Of a stretch of DNA of 64,000 bases, positions 36,174-46,277 are shown piece after piece. Both the position numbers and the translations under genes were made by a program. The notes beneath the pieces were generated by a model that was not told the origin of the DNA, did not search any database, and was given only the letters and a program-made list of their open reading frames with translations. Source of the stretch: Reticulitermes lucifugus (lineage: Eukaryota > Arthropoda > Insecta > Blattodea > Rhinotermitidae); contig JAKCWW010000107.1 of the NCBI GenBank assembly GCA_026260175.1, forward strand, positions 62,001 to 126,000. The letters are read 5' to 3'. The first letter of the stretch is position 1. The number at the start of each line of letters is the position of its first letter.

Positions 36174-36290
36174 GGTTGTTACCTCAGCTGATTCGTACAC
36201 TCGGGCTACAGCGTTCCAAATTCGATGCCAGATGTTTCTACAGTACTTTGTCATGGTTTCTTTCAGGTGTCCGCGTAAATAAACTGGAAT
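36174..36290 (+). mobile_element. tRNA-like SINE head, family D (degraded)
   Basis: TTACCTCAGCTGATTCGTAC, then ACTCGGGCTACAGCG and AAATTCGATGCC, has the order and spacing of an A box, anticodon arm and B box of a class I tRNA. The tail TTTGTCATGGTTTCTTTCAG and GTGTCCGCGTAAAT follows. Acceptor-stem pairing is lost, so it is a SINE relic, not a functional tRNA. Confidence 0.45.
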
Positions 36291-36543
36291 TTGTCCAACT
36301 TAGAATCTAGGAAAACAGCAAATTCTTTTACAGTCTTATAATCGGCACTTACATAATGAGTCTAGTAACAGAGTAAACCAAGAAAAAGCATAGGTTACTT
36401 TAATATCAAAAACTATTCTAATAGTAAAGAGAACTAGTAATACAAGGTTAAAAAATTCTGGGTTAAACTATTTGCACAACTCCTTAAGAAACCGTATTGA
36501 CTGTCCTTGTAGCATGCTTAACAACATTATAAAAAGTAACTAC

Positions 36544-36778
36544 TTTTTTTCCAATGACTCGACAGCCCCTTGGGGGCCTAGGCCGCCTCATTTTTCGAGG
36601 CCTCACGATCACACTTTCTAGACACGCCACACTCGGTAGGACTCCTCTGAACGAGTGATCAGCTCGTCGCAGAGACCTCTACCTGACAACACACAACACT
36701 CACAACAGACAGACATCCAATCCTTAGGCGGGATTCGAAACCACGATCCCAGTAAGCGAGCGGCCGTAGATCCACGCC
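36544..36778 (-). mobile_element. SINE-A copy 4, nearly complete
   Basis: In plus orientation it starts with a T-run (36544-36550) that is the complement of the A-tail. It runs through GACTCGACAGCCCC, CTCATTTTTCGAGGCCTCAC and CTCCTCTGAACGAGTGATCA to the B-box complement GGGATTCGAAACCACG. It stops at 36778 in CCACGC, so the first ~27 bp of the head, with the A box, are missing. AAAAGTAACTAC before it and AAAACTAAACTAC after it may be a degraded target duplication. Confidence 0.9.
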
Positions 36779-37120
36779 AAAACTAAACTACTAGTGATCT
36801 TAAATGTGAAATCTATTCTTAATTATTGGCAAAATGTTTTAATTATACAAATATTAAAACATATAAACAAGAAATTTATACATTTGAAAGACAGTCACTA
36901 AGGCAGGAGAAAAATTTGTATTAAAATTAAAATTTTAGGGCGGAGTTTATTAATGCGTGTTAATGAAATATGCGTACGATCTATGTTGTGTTATTTGAAG
37001 CTTTAAAGACCAAAACTGAATTATATTTAAAGATTCAGTTTGTGCCTCGCAGTAAACACACCCCGTCTCTGCTATAAAAGCCTATCAATTAATGCTGTCT
37101 GGGCAAGAAACAACCATGTA
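36779..37120. other. unannotated AT-rich DNA
   Basis: Nothing recognisable. Confidence 0.45.

Positions 37121-37156
<36 letters not shown>
37121..37156. repeat. compound (AT)8(GT)10 microsatellite
   Basis: Eight AT units (37121-37136) run directly into GT units (37137-37156). Confidence 0.97.
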
Positions 37157-37849
37157 TTGTTTGTTAGGGGGGCAGAACGTGGAATTGTTATATTTTAAAC
37201 CTGGTGGTATACACAGCAAATACTGGTAATTATAATGCCAATGTACGTAACAACGTTTGACGCATTGTCATTTCACAGTAAATTAAAATACGAGTATGAT
37301 TCGCTTTTTATCAGTTTTACTGTTACTCTAAAATGCTTTATCCAAAATCTAAGAAAGCTTGGTAAGCCCATGTCTAGCTTTCAGCGACCCAAATCAAGAA
37401 GCCCAACACGTTTGTGAATGTTCAATGCATTCATTACTCAAACTACCGAGCGTAAAACTGTCACATACTAACTTAGTGTTTGGCTTACCCACACAATCAT
37501 TCTTCTAATCTCCCCTCCAATTTCGTTCCAACATTCCCAACATCCGGTAGCTCAATTGATCTGTTTATTCGATTTATACATCTGTACCCACTTCTGGAAC
37601 TATGTGCATGTAATTAGTGCACGGCATATAACATTAATTAGATTGAACGGACAGGAAAGATATTGGGCCCCTTAATGTGTTCCAGGGAATTTCGGCCGTA
37701 AGAACGCAATAATTCTTGCGCCTTCACATAGATAAACTGTTTACACATACGTAAATTTGTTTTAGAAAATTTTCAGATTAAGAAAGTGAGATGATATCTA
37801 CATTCTTCCTTACCCATTAGTGATATGCCTCAAATTTCATAAATTACGG
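37157..37849. other. unannotated DNA
   Basis: No recognised repeat and no convincing ORF. Confidence 0.45.
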
Positions 37850-37865
37850 TATATATATATATATA
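37850..37865. repeat. (AT)n microsatellite
   Basis: Eight alternating TA units immediately upstream of the LINE tail at 37882. Confidence 0.93.
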
Positions 37866-37881
37866 ACGAGAAGGACACATG

Positions 37882-38037
37882 ATGGAAGGAAGAGATAAAA
37901 GGCTTAAGCAGGTACAGGATGACTGTAAGGAAAATAGAGGATACTGGAAATTGAAAGAGGAAGCACTACATCGCACTCTGTGTAGAACTCGATTTAGATG
38001 AGGCTAAGGACCTGTCCGAAGAGAGACAACAGAATGA
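37882..38037 (+). mobile_element. LINE-D tail, decayed ORF C-terminus
   Basis: One plus-strand frame reads MEGRDKRLKQVQDDCKENRG, YWKLKEEALHRTLCRTRF, then GPVRRETTE before a stop, with two further stops inside. This is the conserved C-terminal end of a non-LTR retrotransposon protein whose family form is KEEALDRTLWRTRFGRGYGPVVRQTTE (from memory; family label only). Here FGRGYGP has become F R stop G stop GP. Only the last ~50 codons survive. It is a dead 5'-truncated insertion, distinct from LINE-A. Confidence 0.75.
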
Positions 38038-38239
38038 CTGAACATCACGGGACACATATCCATAGCTGTGAACTTGTGTGTACACACTTTGAACTTTCAC
38101 TTAACTCGTTAGATGATGTGTCCTCTTAGCATTTTTTAGGGTGCAATGTTACACTTCATCAGTTGGAATTTGTAGATTTAATTTCGCTATATTGATGTTT
38201 TTAGTACTTAAACTAAGTGGCCAAATAACTATTCAAATG

Positions 38240-38490
38240 AAAGGAGTCTTTGTTGAGAGGCAATTAGTCGGTCTGTTCTTCAGCAAATTCTCAGCATTTT
38301 ATAGAAGAGGAATATTCACTGACGCATTCACAATATCTGGCGACTGGAACCTTCTCCTGAGCCAAATTAATCCAGTCCACAATTTCACACCTTCTGCTTC
38401 ATCGCGATGTATGTCCATACTATCTTCCGGTTTACGCCTACATATCAAAAGTGGACCTTCATCTTCCTACTAAAATTCTTTACACTTTTG
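38240..38490 (-). mobile_element. LINE-A 3' end, decayed copy 4
   Basis: In plus orientation it shows the 3'UTR complement (AATTCTCAGCATTTTATAGA) and then the DWINLAQ complement (AGCCAAATTAATCCAGTCCA). The reading frame on the minus strand is broken by stops. The 110-codon plus-strand frame overlapping it is antisense. Confidence 0.72.
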
Positions 38491-38940
38491 TCACCTCCTT
38501 CACGTGTGTTGCACAGCTTATATTTGTGCGATAATTTTATATGCTAAAGGCTACTTTCGTTTCGAATACGTTTCTTCGCTTTTTTCTTTAAGAAATGCTA
38601 CTCAAAATTCATTAACTTAATTGCAGAAACATGCGTTTTTGAGCCCGTTTCTAATCGAAAATTCTTAACATTTTTCTTTGTTAGAATTTTACGTAAGGTT
38701 GTAATTAATTTTAATGGTAAACTGCATGACACTCTATTACGGTAAAATGAAGGACCGAAAAGATGTTTTGATAAAAGTAAATACCATACTTGCCTACACT
38801 TAGTTGTGAAAGCACGGTTTATTTTCTCCTTTCTCCCTGCAACCAAAGAAACTGCAACCCATCCAATGATTATCTTGTGTCTTACAAACCGTTGTCATTT
38901 AAATGTGAATCTATTGGGAATATATGCAGAAAAGATCCTT
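38491..38940. other. unannotated AT-rich DNA
   Basis: An 82-codon minus-strand frame at 38598-38846 has AT-driven composition. Nothing is recognised. Confidence 0.45.
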
Positions 38941-39184
38941 ACTGCAGCAAAACCCTCTTCTTGTTTTATCACTCAAATCTCCCCTACATGAATGAAATAA
39001 GCAGAAATGTGGATCAAAACTCTAATTTCTCTTATTATCCTCAAGTACAAATTATGATTGAAACTGCAGCAAAAACCTCTTCTTGTTTTATCACTCAAAA
39101 CTCTCCTACATGAATGAAATAAGCAGAAATGTGGATCAAAACTCTAATTTCTCTTATTATCCTCAAGTACCAATTATGATTGAA
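38941..39184 (+). repeat. 122-bp tandem duplication, recent
   Basis: Copy 1 is 38941-39062 and copy 2 is 39063-39184, both starting ACTGCAGCAAAA. I count four substitutions and no indel across 122 bp (about 97% identity). The 107-codon frame across it carries the duplicated SSCFITQ segment, but the frame is not convincing as a gene. Confidence 0.93.
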
Positions 39185-39774
39185 TCTCCTTACTTCCTCT
39201 TGTAGTATGTAAATAATCCAATGTAAGAAAAAACCCGAATAATAAAGGGACATTGAAGAACGAAATTGTGAAGAGATAAATTACTAAGAAAGTGCAATCT
39301 TGAGTCCAGACTAAGATTTTAAGCCTTGTGACGAAAATTAAATATTATCTTATAAGTAAAACTTACAAAAAACATAAATTACAGAGATTGAAGTATCAAA
39401 CCATTGGTTAAGGGAGACATTACAAAATGAGGGAATGTATAGCACACTGTGAAAATCAGAAAACTGATTATTCAAGAATTTAACTTTTACAGTGGAGACA
39501 ACAAAAAGAGGGCCACCTTTGTCAGAAATTTAAAGGACAGAACAAAATGAAATTATTTAAAATATACACTTTTGTTTAGGTGAAACTTAAATTTTTAAGT
39601 ATTTTTCGTAATGAAACACGCAAACCTTTTCATGGACTTGGAAATATATCTTATGATAATTCCATTTGTAACGAAAATATTCTTACTCCTTTTAAAGAAG
39701 AAAAACGGTGAAAGTGAAAGCAGTATCTAATGTTTCCTGATTTCCGAAAGAATACCGCTTTTTATAGGGTCTAA
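39185..39774. other. unannotated AT-rich DNA
   Basis: Nothing recognisable. Confidence 0.45.
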
Positions 39775-39985
39775 AACGTCGCCCTTCTGTCCTTCTGGTA
39801 AGAATGGTGCGTAGAGAAAATAAGTAAGGAATATTGGTGAAAGAAAACTGACAGAATAATGCCGAGGTTTTTGGAGAAAAACATGTACCAATGCCCCTTT
39901 TCCACCAAAAATTCCCTGACCTGATTTCGATCCCGGTGTTCTGCGATGAGAAGACGACGAACTGGCCGAGACACGACACGGACAA
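39775..39985 (-). mobile_element. SINE-B copy 5 (degraded)
   Basis: The minus strand reads a head GTGTCTCGGCCAGTTCGTCG, a B-box relic GGGATCGAAATCAGG, and a body GGTGGAAAAGGGGCATTGG with CTCCAAAAACCTCGGC. It ends TCTTACCAGAAGGACAGAAG. The end matches copy 1 (CAGAAGGACAAGG). The 131-codon minus-strand frame is a repeat translation. Confidence 0.7.
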
Positions 39986-40286
39986 TTTTAAAAAGAAATT
40001 TAACCTCAAATGTATTTTACTATTGAATTCGTATCGCGCAATGGACACCTTCCTTCGTTGATATAAGAAAAAATATTGCAGTGTCATTTAGGGTAGTAAA
40101 CACTGTGTTATGAGAAGCAAGAAATCACAATAAATACGCTTGTAGGCCTAAAGTAGAATTTTTTAATGTCAGACCTGAAAACTTACTAAGTAATCACTGG
40201 AGCTTCAATTTTAAATATATGAGACGCTGACGTTATTTTGTAGGTGACTAAATATAAATGTGACGCCGTGTATTCTAGCAGGAGTT
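39986..40286. other. unannotated AT-rich DNA
   Basis: Nothing recognisable. Confidence 0.45.
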
Positions 40287-40324
40287 TATCGTCTTTTCGG
40301 AAGATCTTGCTACCTCCTTGATCC
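40287..40324 (-). repeat. CTGANGA...GAAAC motif, locus 10
   Basis: The minus strand reads GATCAAGGAGGTAGCAAGAT, then CTTCCGAAAAGACG. GGAGG and CTTCC pair. It is the closest relative of the locus at 34773, sharing the AGCAAG loop. Confidence 0.55.
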
Positions 40325-41270
40325 AAAAAAGTAATTTCTTGTTGCCTCGCTAATTAATGTAGATGAATATCTATCTGGGAGAGAGTGCGTCGCTGAAGGT
40401 CTGGGGCTTCAAAACCCCACCCTCGCTGTCAGTGTGCTATTGTCAGATACGCGATGCATTCAAGGATCTTGACGGAGAAGAGTTGTTCATCAGTCAGTTA
40501 ATTCCTCTGGGTCCCGTATATCTGAGATCTGGAAGCATATGCTATTAAAATTGGAGGCACATTCACCGTAGCCAAATAAATGGTTTCCATCATCCAGCCA
40601 AGTTTCAGGCATGCAAGGAGAGATGATTGATATGGTAGCGGTTCCTGTGTTTCAAAGTTTCGAACATTTGCAGCAAGAATCCAGAACCAGTAGGAAGATA
40701 TAAAGTTGTGGAGTTACTTTACTGTGTGAAACACAACGATATCCCCTAAACGCAAAAAAATTAAATTCTTGCACAGAAATTAATGTTTCAAATACAAAAT
40801 ATTTCTTTTATAGCTTATCGGAACACGGCAGCTTCAGTGCATAGAATGCCTGCTCCACTGTGACATCCCGTTACACAGCAGGGTGTTCAGGTCAACAATA
40901 AAATACACGTTTTTTACATAAAGACATCACGAAAACTTTCTATAACAAAGGAATAGTGCTTATAAAAATAGTCAATTCTAACACATTATTTGATATTACC
41001 AAACGAGAATAAATTCATCGGTTTGTGGTAAGATTAAAAACCTCTGAAGTGTAAAATAAAACATGTAAAATGTTTATGAGATCGTAATTTATACTAGTTT
41101 CCTAATAGTACTGATAAAGCTATGCTATAGTTTGAGCGTGTAAATTTCATACAGTAAGAACTTATGAAGCTTAACATTTTGCATTTTCCTTATAATTTTT
41201 CTCTTTTTATTCAAACCTAACTAACAATTAATTAGGTTAGATGTACATTTCTCTTTTACCATACATTATT
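40325..41270. other. unannotated DNA
   Basis: A 61-codon frame at 40363-40548 (+) has slightly better composition (VCYCQIRDAFKDLDGEELFI) but no family that I recognise. Confidence 0.4.
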
Positions 41271-41309
41271 TACTACATGTTTCGGCTCATATCGTGCCGT
41301 CACCAGAGG
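41271..41309 (-). repeat. CTGANGA...GAAAC motif, locus 11
   Basis: The minus strand reads CCTCTGGTGACGGCACGATA, then TGAGCCGAAACATGTAGTA. GGC and GCC pair around the loop. The downstream AGTAAATAATGTATGG resembles the outer arm of the fold-back at 16878. Confidence 0.55.
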
Positions 41310-42462
41310 GAAAATAAGAGGGAACATATGTATAAATTCACAATTACATTATACGGCACTTCATATGCGTCTGATTGTAAGTTCTAGCAGCATCAGCTAT
41401 ATTTTGTTTACAGTTTTTTGTTCTTTTATTGTTGGTTTCAATGTATACGAATATAAAATATTAATGTTTAAAACTGGAAATTAAAGTTATTCAAAGTTTC
41501 TTTGATGTAATTAATAATGGTAGATGTTCTTATATATGGCTGTAGAAGTGAGAATTTGATTATGCATTCTACCACATACGTGATATCATCAATTATTTTC
41601 GCTCAAGATTCCCATCCCATAATGACTGGATGTCAAGTTCACGGCATTTGCTGCTGCAATATTCCATTACACTATCTACTAATAAATATCGCCAAGATAT
41701 TACATAATTTAAGTGAACTAAACATAAAATTTTATCTACACTGCAGGCACATAAATGTCACATAATCAAACTGTCGTGTCTCATGTTTACACGTGTCATA
41801 ATTTCAGAAGTTTCACAAATACGGCAACTTTTGAAACAAGTTTAGGTTTCGCATAATTTTTAAAACTTTTACATAATTCACGTCAAATTTTAGTACAAGT
41901 ACCTGAACGTAAAGTAATCATAAATTTAAATTATGACCCTTTTTTTTCAAGCAACGTGAATCGTGCTACAGGTGGTAAAAGTTACTTCAAATGCCTGCTG
42001 CTTCTAAATAGCCCACCTTTTAAGTGAAGTATCTAACTTTGCCATTGAAAGTGTGAACCAAGTTGATGGAAAATGTTACCTAAGCTGGAAGTAGTTTCAG
42101 AGTTCATTTACTGCCGGCTATACTTAATCTTATCTGGAAACGAAATGTTCTGCGCCTTTTAATTTTGTCTCCCTCCACGTCTACTGAACACTTAAATGAG
42201 AAAGTTGTAGATGACATATACCACGAAACAGAAATTGGATTTCGCTGCATCAATACGCCTGAACAAAGTAAATCTAAAATAAGTAGGCCCAACAATTACT
42301 GGATAACTGACTTATAAACATAGACTTACACTTTATTAAGAATGAGCAGGTGTATGCAGCAAATGTACCAAGCAAATGTCAGTATACAATGTAAAATTTC
42401 AAAATTTGTAATAAATGTAGGATACACTCGTGTGTTTGCTAAAGCAGGGTGTCACGAAAATC
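41310..42462. other. unannotated AT-rich DNA
   Basis: Frames at 41517-41765 (+) and 42104-42295 (-) show no motif. Nothing else. Confidence 0.45.
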
Positions 42463-42600
42463 GGGGTCGTGTTGATGAATCTCCGGCTTCGTAACCAGGA
42501 GATTCTGGGTTCATTATTTGCTTCTAAACCCACTATTCTGACTGAGATTTCTCCTACTTCATGCAGTTCCTCCAGGTAACTTACGAGTAAACACCTAAAA
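42463..42600 (+). mobile_element. tRNA-like SINE head, family E (degraded)
   Basis: GGTCGTGTTGATGAATCTCC, GGCTTCGTAACCAGGAGATT and CTGGGTTCATTATT have the order of a D arm, anticodon arm and T arm, including a 5-bp anticodon-type stem (CCGGC/…, CTCC/GGAG flanking the loop). The tail contains TTCATGCAGTTCCTCCAGGT, similar in layout to the tail at 36250. Acceptor pairing is not evident. Confidence 0.4.
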
Positions 42601-44574
42601 TTGAAAAAGGACTTCTTCCTACCACACACTTTAAAATTAATTGTCCTCTAGTAATCCTATCGGTGACGCTATATAACATGAAATACTGGTAAAGTCGTCT
42701 AATAGAGCATAAACAAATAGATACATGATGTCAACTACTGGAGAAACCACATTAGCACTGATCGCTGTAAATAATAAGTCCTGTACGATTATGTACGGAA
42801 CATTTATCACGCAAGTACGTGAAGTTTACTCATTAGCCGAGTAAAAATCTGTCCATAAGTATATCAATCTAATTACTTACTTTTAAAAGTAAAAAAAAAA
42901 ATTCATGAGAAAATTATTATTAATTCCAGTCAAAGGAAGTCCAGATTAATATAAGAATAATGCTATTAGCCACATGCAAATTCATAAATCAATTCAATAT
43001 TTCGAAGAGATTACTTGTTAAAATGGAGAAAAATGAAAATTGCAGCATAACTTACCAAATAGCACTAGTGTTTCTTTTGCTGAAAAAGATTCCCACTAAA
43101 TGAACTCAGGCGCACAACACCTTGTTCTAGCTAAAATACCACCATTTTCCATGGCAGAATAGTTAGGTAAAGAGTACACTAGAATGTGGACGAATTAAAA
43201 GAGCATATCTGTGTTCAAATTATGTTTTATTATGCTCAAATAATAGTAAGAAATTTATTGGGAAGAATCTCGGGATTATATCTATCGTATGGTAAATTAA
43301 ATACCATATACTATTAGGACTATCATACAAAAAACCACAGAGATACTAAACCTGATAGAATGAACTTATTACGTTTGTTTTACTACAATTCTTCCATCTG
43401 TGTATAAACCAATACAAGTTTATAATTATAAAAATATGTAGGCGTATTTGGGTTGATCTGCGTGTACATTTCCACATGCATGACGTAAAGGTTGCATTAG
43501 ATCATCTTCACACAGAAAGCAACAAAGCAGATTTTACGAATCTGCGTTTTTTTTGTGTGTGAATTAAAGATGCCGTAAACAAATTGTGCATATATCTATA
43601 AGTCGCCCCACATTTTGGGGCCCTCTATTAAGTTGCAAAATTGTCATTCCTCTTCAGAAATTCAGGCTAACTCCACATTGTTCATACGTAGGATACAAAA
43701 TTATAGAACTCATAGAAGAGGTAGACTCTCTAACAGTGACGTTTATAACAGATCTTACAAATAACCTTTCAGCCACTGAAAGGTTGTCAGATGGGATAGA
43801 TACATGGACATTATTTAGTATCGTAATAAAAAGCAATTACGTAGCATAATTACTAAAACAAAAAGCCAAATCCAATGTTAGTGACTGACAAAGACAAAAA
43901 TTGAACTTCATAAAATGAGAAACGTAATGATATTCCAAAAGACCTGAGAGAGCTGTATGAATCAAACGTAAATTTAGGTTAGATTTGTTTATGAGGAAGG
44001 AAATCTAAAATAACATCCAAGAAGACCTATGCATCTGTTAATCAGACACTCTTAAACTACTTGGTATACAAAGTTTAAAGAAATGAAAAGGTACTCTGAA
44101 TGTAATTCAAGTTTTTATGTTTAAATATAAAGTTCAAAATAAATTAACCTTGAACATTAAGCTGTCTTAATGATGTCTCAAAGCGTTACATAAAACACAG
44201 GAAGCTCTCCAGTAATGTTACAATTCTGAAGCGTAATAGTATTTTAAGTTCTTTGTTGGTTTATAGGACCCCTATGTCCTGAGCATCAAACCACAAAGAA
44301 ACTACTATGTATAATAAAATACTGAGTACTGCGAAATTCGTCTGAATTACTTATCGCTCTATCAATATTTAAGAAAATATTCTGAGAAGAGAAATATATA
44401 CCTCGAGTTGTACTACAAAGATTTCAAATAATATTTTTCTTGTCCAAAATAAATAAATAAATACATAACACATTTATATTACATCTCTCAAGAAAAATCA
44501 CTTATACGCGCTGATAGAAAAAGAGCAAAAATTTGGCTTATAGAAAGACGAGAGTAAAGTCTTTGTTTCTTTTT
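42601..44574. other. unannotated AT-rich DNA
   Basis: Overlapping opposite-strand frames at 43586-43849 contain a small ACCTTTCAGCCACTGAAAGGT palindrome (about 43763-43783). Nothing else is recognised. Confidence 0.42.
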
Positions 44575-44679
44575 CTATCCATTTATCCAAATATCCATCC
44601 ATCCACTTATCATACTATCCAACCACCTATCCATCCATCCATCCAACCCTCCATCCGTCTGTCTGTCTCTCTGTCTCTG

Positions 44680-44710
<31 letters not shown>

Positions 44711-44797
44711 CTCTCTGTCTGTCTCTGTGTTTGTCTGGCTGTCTATATATCTATTTGTCTGTCTGTCTGTCTATCTGTCCTATTCGTCCATCCATTA
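44575..44797 (+). repeat. compound tetranucleotide microsatellite (ATCC/TCTG/TCTA)
   Basis: About 220 bp of ATCC-type repeats pass into TCTG/TCTC, then a run of TCTA (44680-44708), then TCTG again and back to ATCC. The 98-codon frame over it (repeated SIYLSIYLS) is an artefact. Confidence 0.95.
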
Positions 44798-45085
44798 ACT
44801 CGTTCTTCCCTCTATCCTATCGCATATAGTCGTTCTGATATGCTTATGTGAAAGTTTGTGGGACGCTACAGGAAACAATTCAGTTTCTACTTTAACCAAG
44901 GGATAGTGGTGCCACAGGCTACATGAAGCAGTGGCAAGCCGCACAGTGCCGTCAGCATATTCTAACCAGTTCACGGTGTGTTGTGGTACGTTGACAGAAC
45001 CCATTACTTCTCCCCGCTTTACATACCCTCGACAGTCAGTATTGATTCCGGCACCTGGTAAATAAAGCGAATACATTCCATTCAC
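44798..45085 (-). CDS. coding-like 96-codon ORF, unknown; possible exon or repeat
   Basis: The minus-strand frame from ATG at 45085 has balanced composition in contrast to its surroundings. It contains YLPGAGINTDCRGYVKRGEV, MGSVNVPQHTVNWLEYADGT and CSLWHHYPLVKVETELFPVA. A TTTATTTACCAG|GTGCC sequence near 45054 looks like a splice acceptor, so the real coding part, if any, might start there. I recognise no domain and see no partner exon in the window. A fragment of an uncatalogued transposon is equally possible. Confidence 0.3.
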
Positions 45086-45344
45086 AGATGAAATACAATT
45101 TTCTGCAACAGTAAGCAGTTACGTTATGAAAAAGGAACAGCAGAACCTAAGGGGATAATAGCTCTTGTTTCATATAGTCCAGTGTTAGTTTTGTTTTAAC
45201 TGAAACTGCGAGGACAAAACTTTAATCAAGACAACAAATGGTGTAACCGGTGATATAATTCACGGGATATTCCAACGCCTTATTAATTTACTACCAATCG
45301 TATGAATTCCTGTGCAAGCGTGAATGTAATCTCATTTACACCCT
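45086..45344. other. unannotated DNA
   Basis: Nothing recognisable. Confidence 0.45.
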
Positions 45345-46215
45345 TACGAAAATACAGCCTCCTACGCTCTGATTTTCACGAAACTCGCAAATTCTAATAG
45401 AATTTCTTCAGAGTTTTTTACGAAATTTTACTAAAAATCGGAAAATAAACACAGAAAAAGTGCATAGAAATTTATGGACTCCCCTATGTAAAGTGTTGAT
45501 TTCACTGTGCCTATTTTCCCGAAGTAATTGCACTTATCATGGTATATATCCGACTACTTCAAAATGTTTCGGCCAGAAACCAATAGACATATTCAGGGGG
45601 TAATAAGGACACAAAGGTCATGTGGTGTTAAAATGTAACTTCGGCGACAGGAAATGGTAAAAGACACATAAGAATATATGTATTCTCTTTCGATACCAAT
45701 GTATGACGTCAACAATTCTATAATTTAAATTACACACGATTCAAGTTAAAATCGTGTTTATGTATGTCATGTGCGCGGAAGATGTACAATGTTAGACTAT
45801 AATTAGTTGTGGACATTTTATTTGTCGAAATGTATCCAAATAGGAAGTGAAACGTAAAAAATTCGGACACATTTTTTTTCATTTCCATAAGTAAAGCAAC
45901 GCTTTTACAACACCAATTTTCATGAAACTCACAATTGTTGATCAGAATCATGCTGCTATCATATTTTCAAACATTTCACCCACATTGGTCGTGAAAAAAG
46001 GAAATTACGGGTCGAAAAGTCTTTACGCGTAACGTATGACAACAAGCACCGATTTTCACAAAACTCCTGATTGATCGTCAACTTTCTGTAAAGAACTCCT
46101 GTACCGAATTTCATGAAAATCCGACGAAAGTTTCAATCGTTGTCACTAAGTCATATGCAAACTGATTGACAGACACGTTCTCCACATAAAGCGTTACGTT
46201 TAACTTCGTAAGGAA
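45345..46215 (+). repeat. degenerate dispersed repeats with 'TTTTCAYRAAACTC' modules
   Basis: Three modules share wording: CTGATTTTCACGAAACTCGC (about 45370), CCAATTTTCATGAAACTCAC (about 45913) and CCGATTTTCACAAAACTCCT (about 46050). The third continues to GTACCGAATTTCATGAAAAT and a GACAGACACG tail. A weaker relative, GACTGATTTCTGTGAAATTT, lies near 48033. Such modules typify old insect DNA-transposon or repeat relics; I cannot name the family. The motif at 45555 sits between modules 1 and 2. Confidence 0.4.
45555..45599 (-). repeat. CTGANGA...GAAAC motif, locus 12
   Basis: The minus strand reads CCCCTGAATATGTCTATTGG, then TTTCTGGCCGAAACATTTTG. The CTGANNATG and GGCCGAAACAT blocks are conserved, but the stem is weak. 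Confidence 0.5.
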
Positions 46216-46257
46216 CACCTAACAGCTGACGCTGCTTCACTAACACGTATACATCAA

Positions 46258-46277
46258 ATATATATATATATATATAT
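46258..46277. repeat. (AT)10 microsatellite
   Basis: Alternating AT for 20 bases. Confidence 0.95.

Noticed and set aside
39692-40087. 131-codon minus-strand ORF
   Set aside because: Translation of a degraded SINE-B copy.
44533-44829. 98-codon ORF with SIYLSIYLS repeats
   Set aside because: Direct translation of a tetranucleotide microsatellite.
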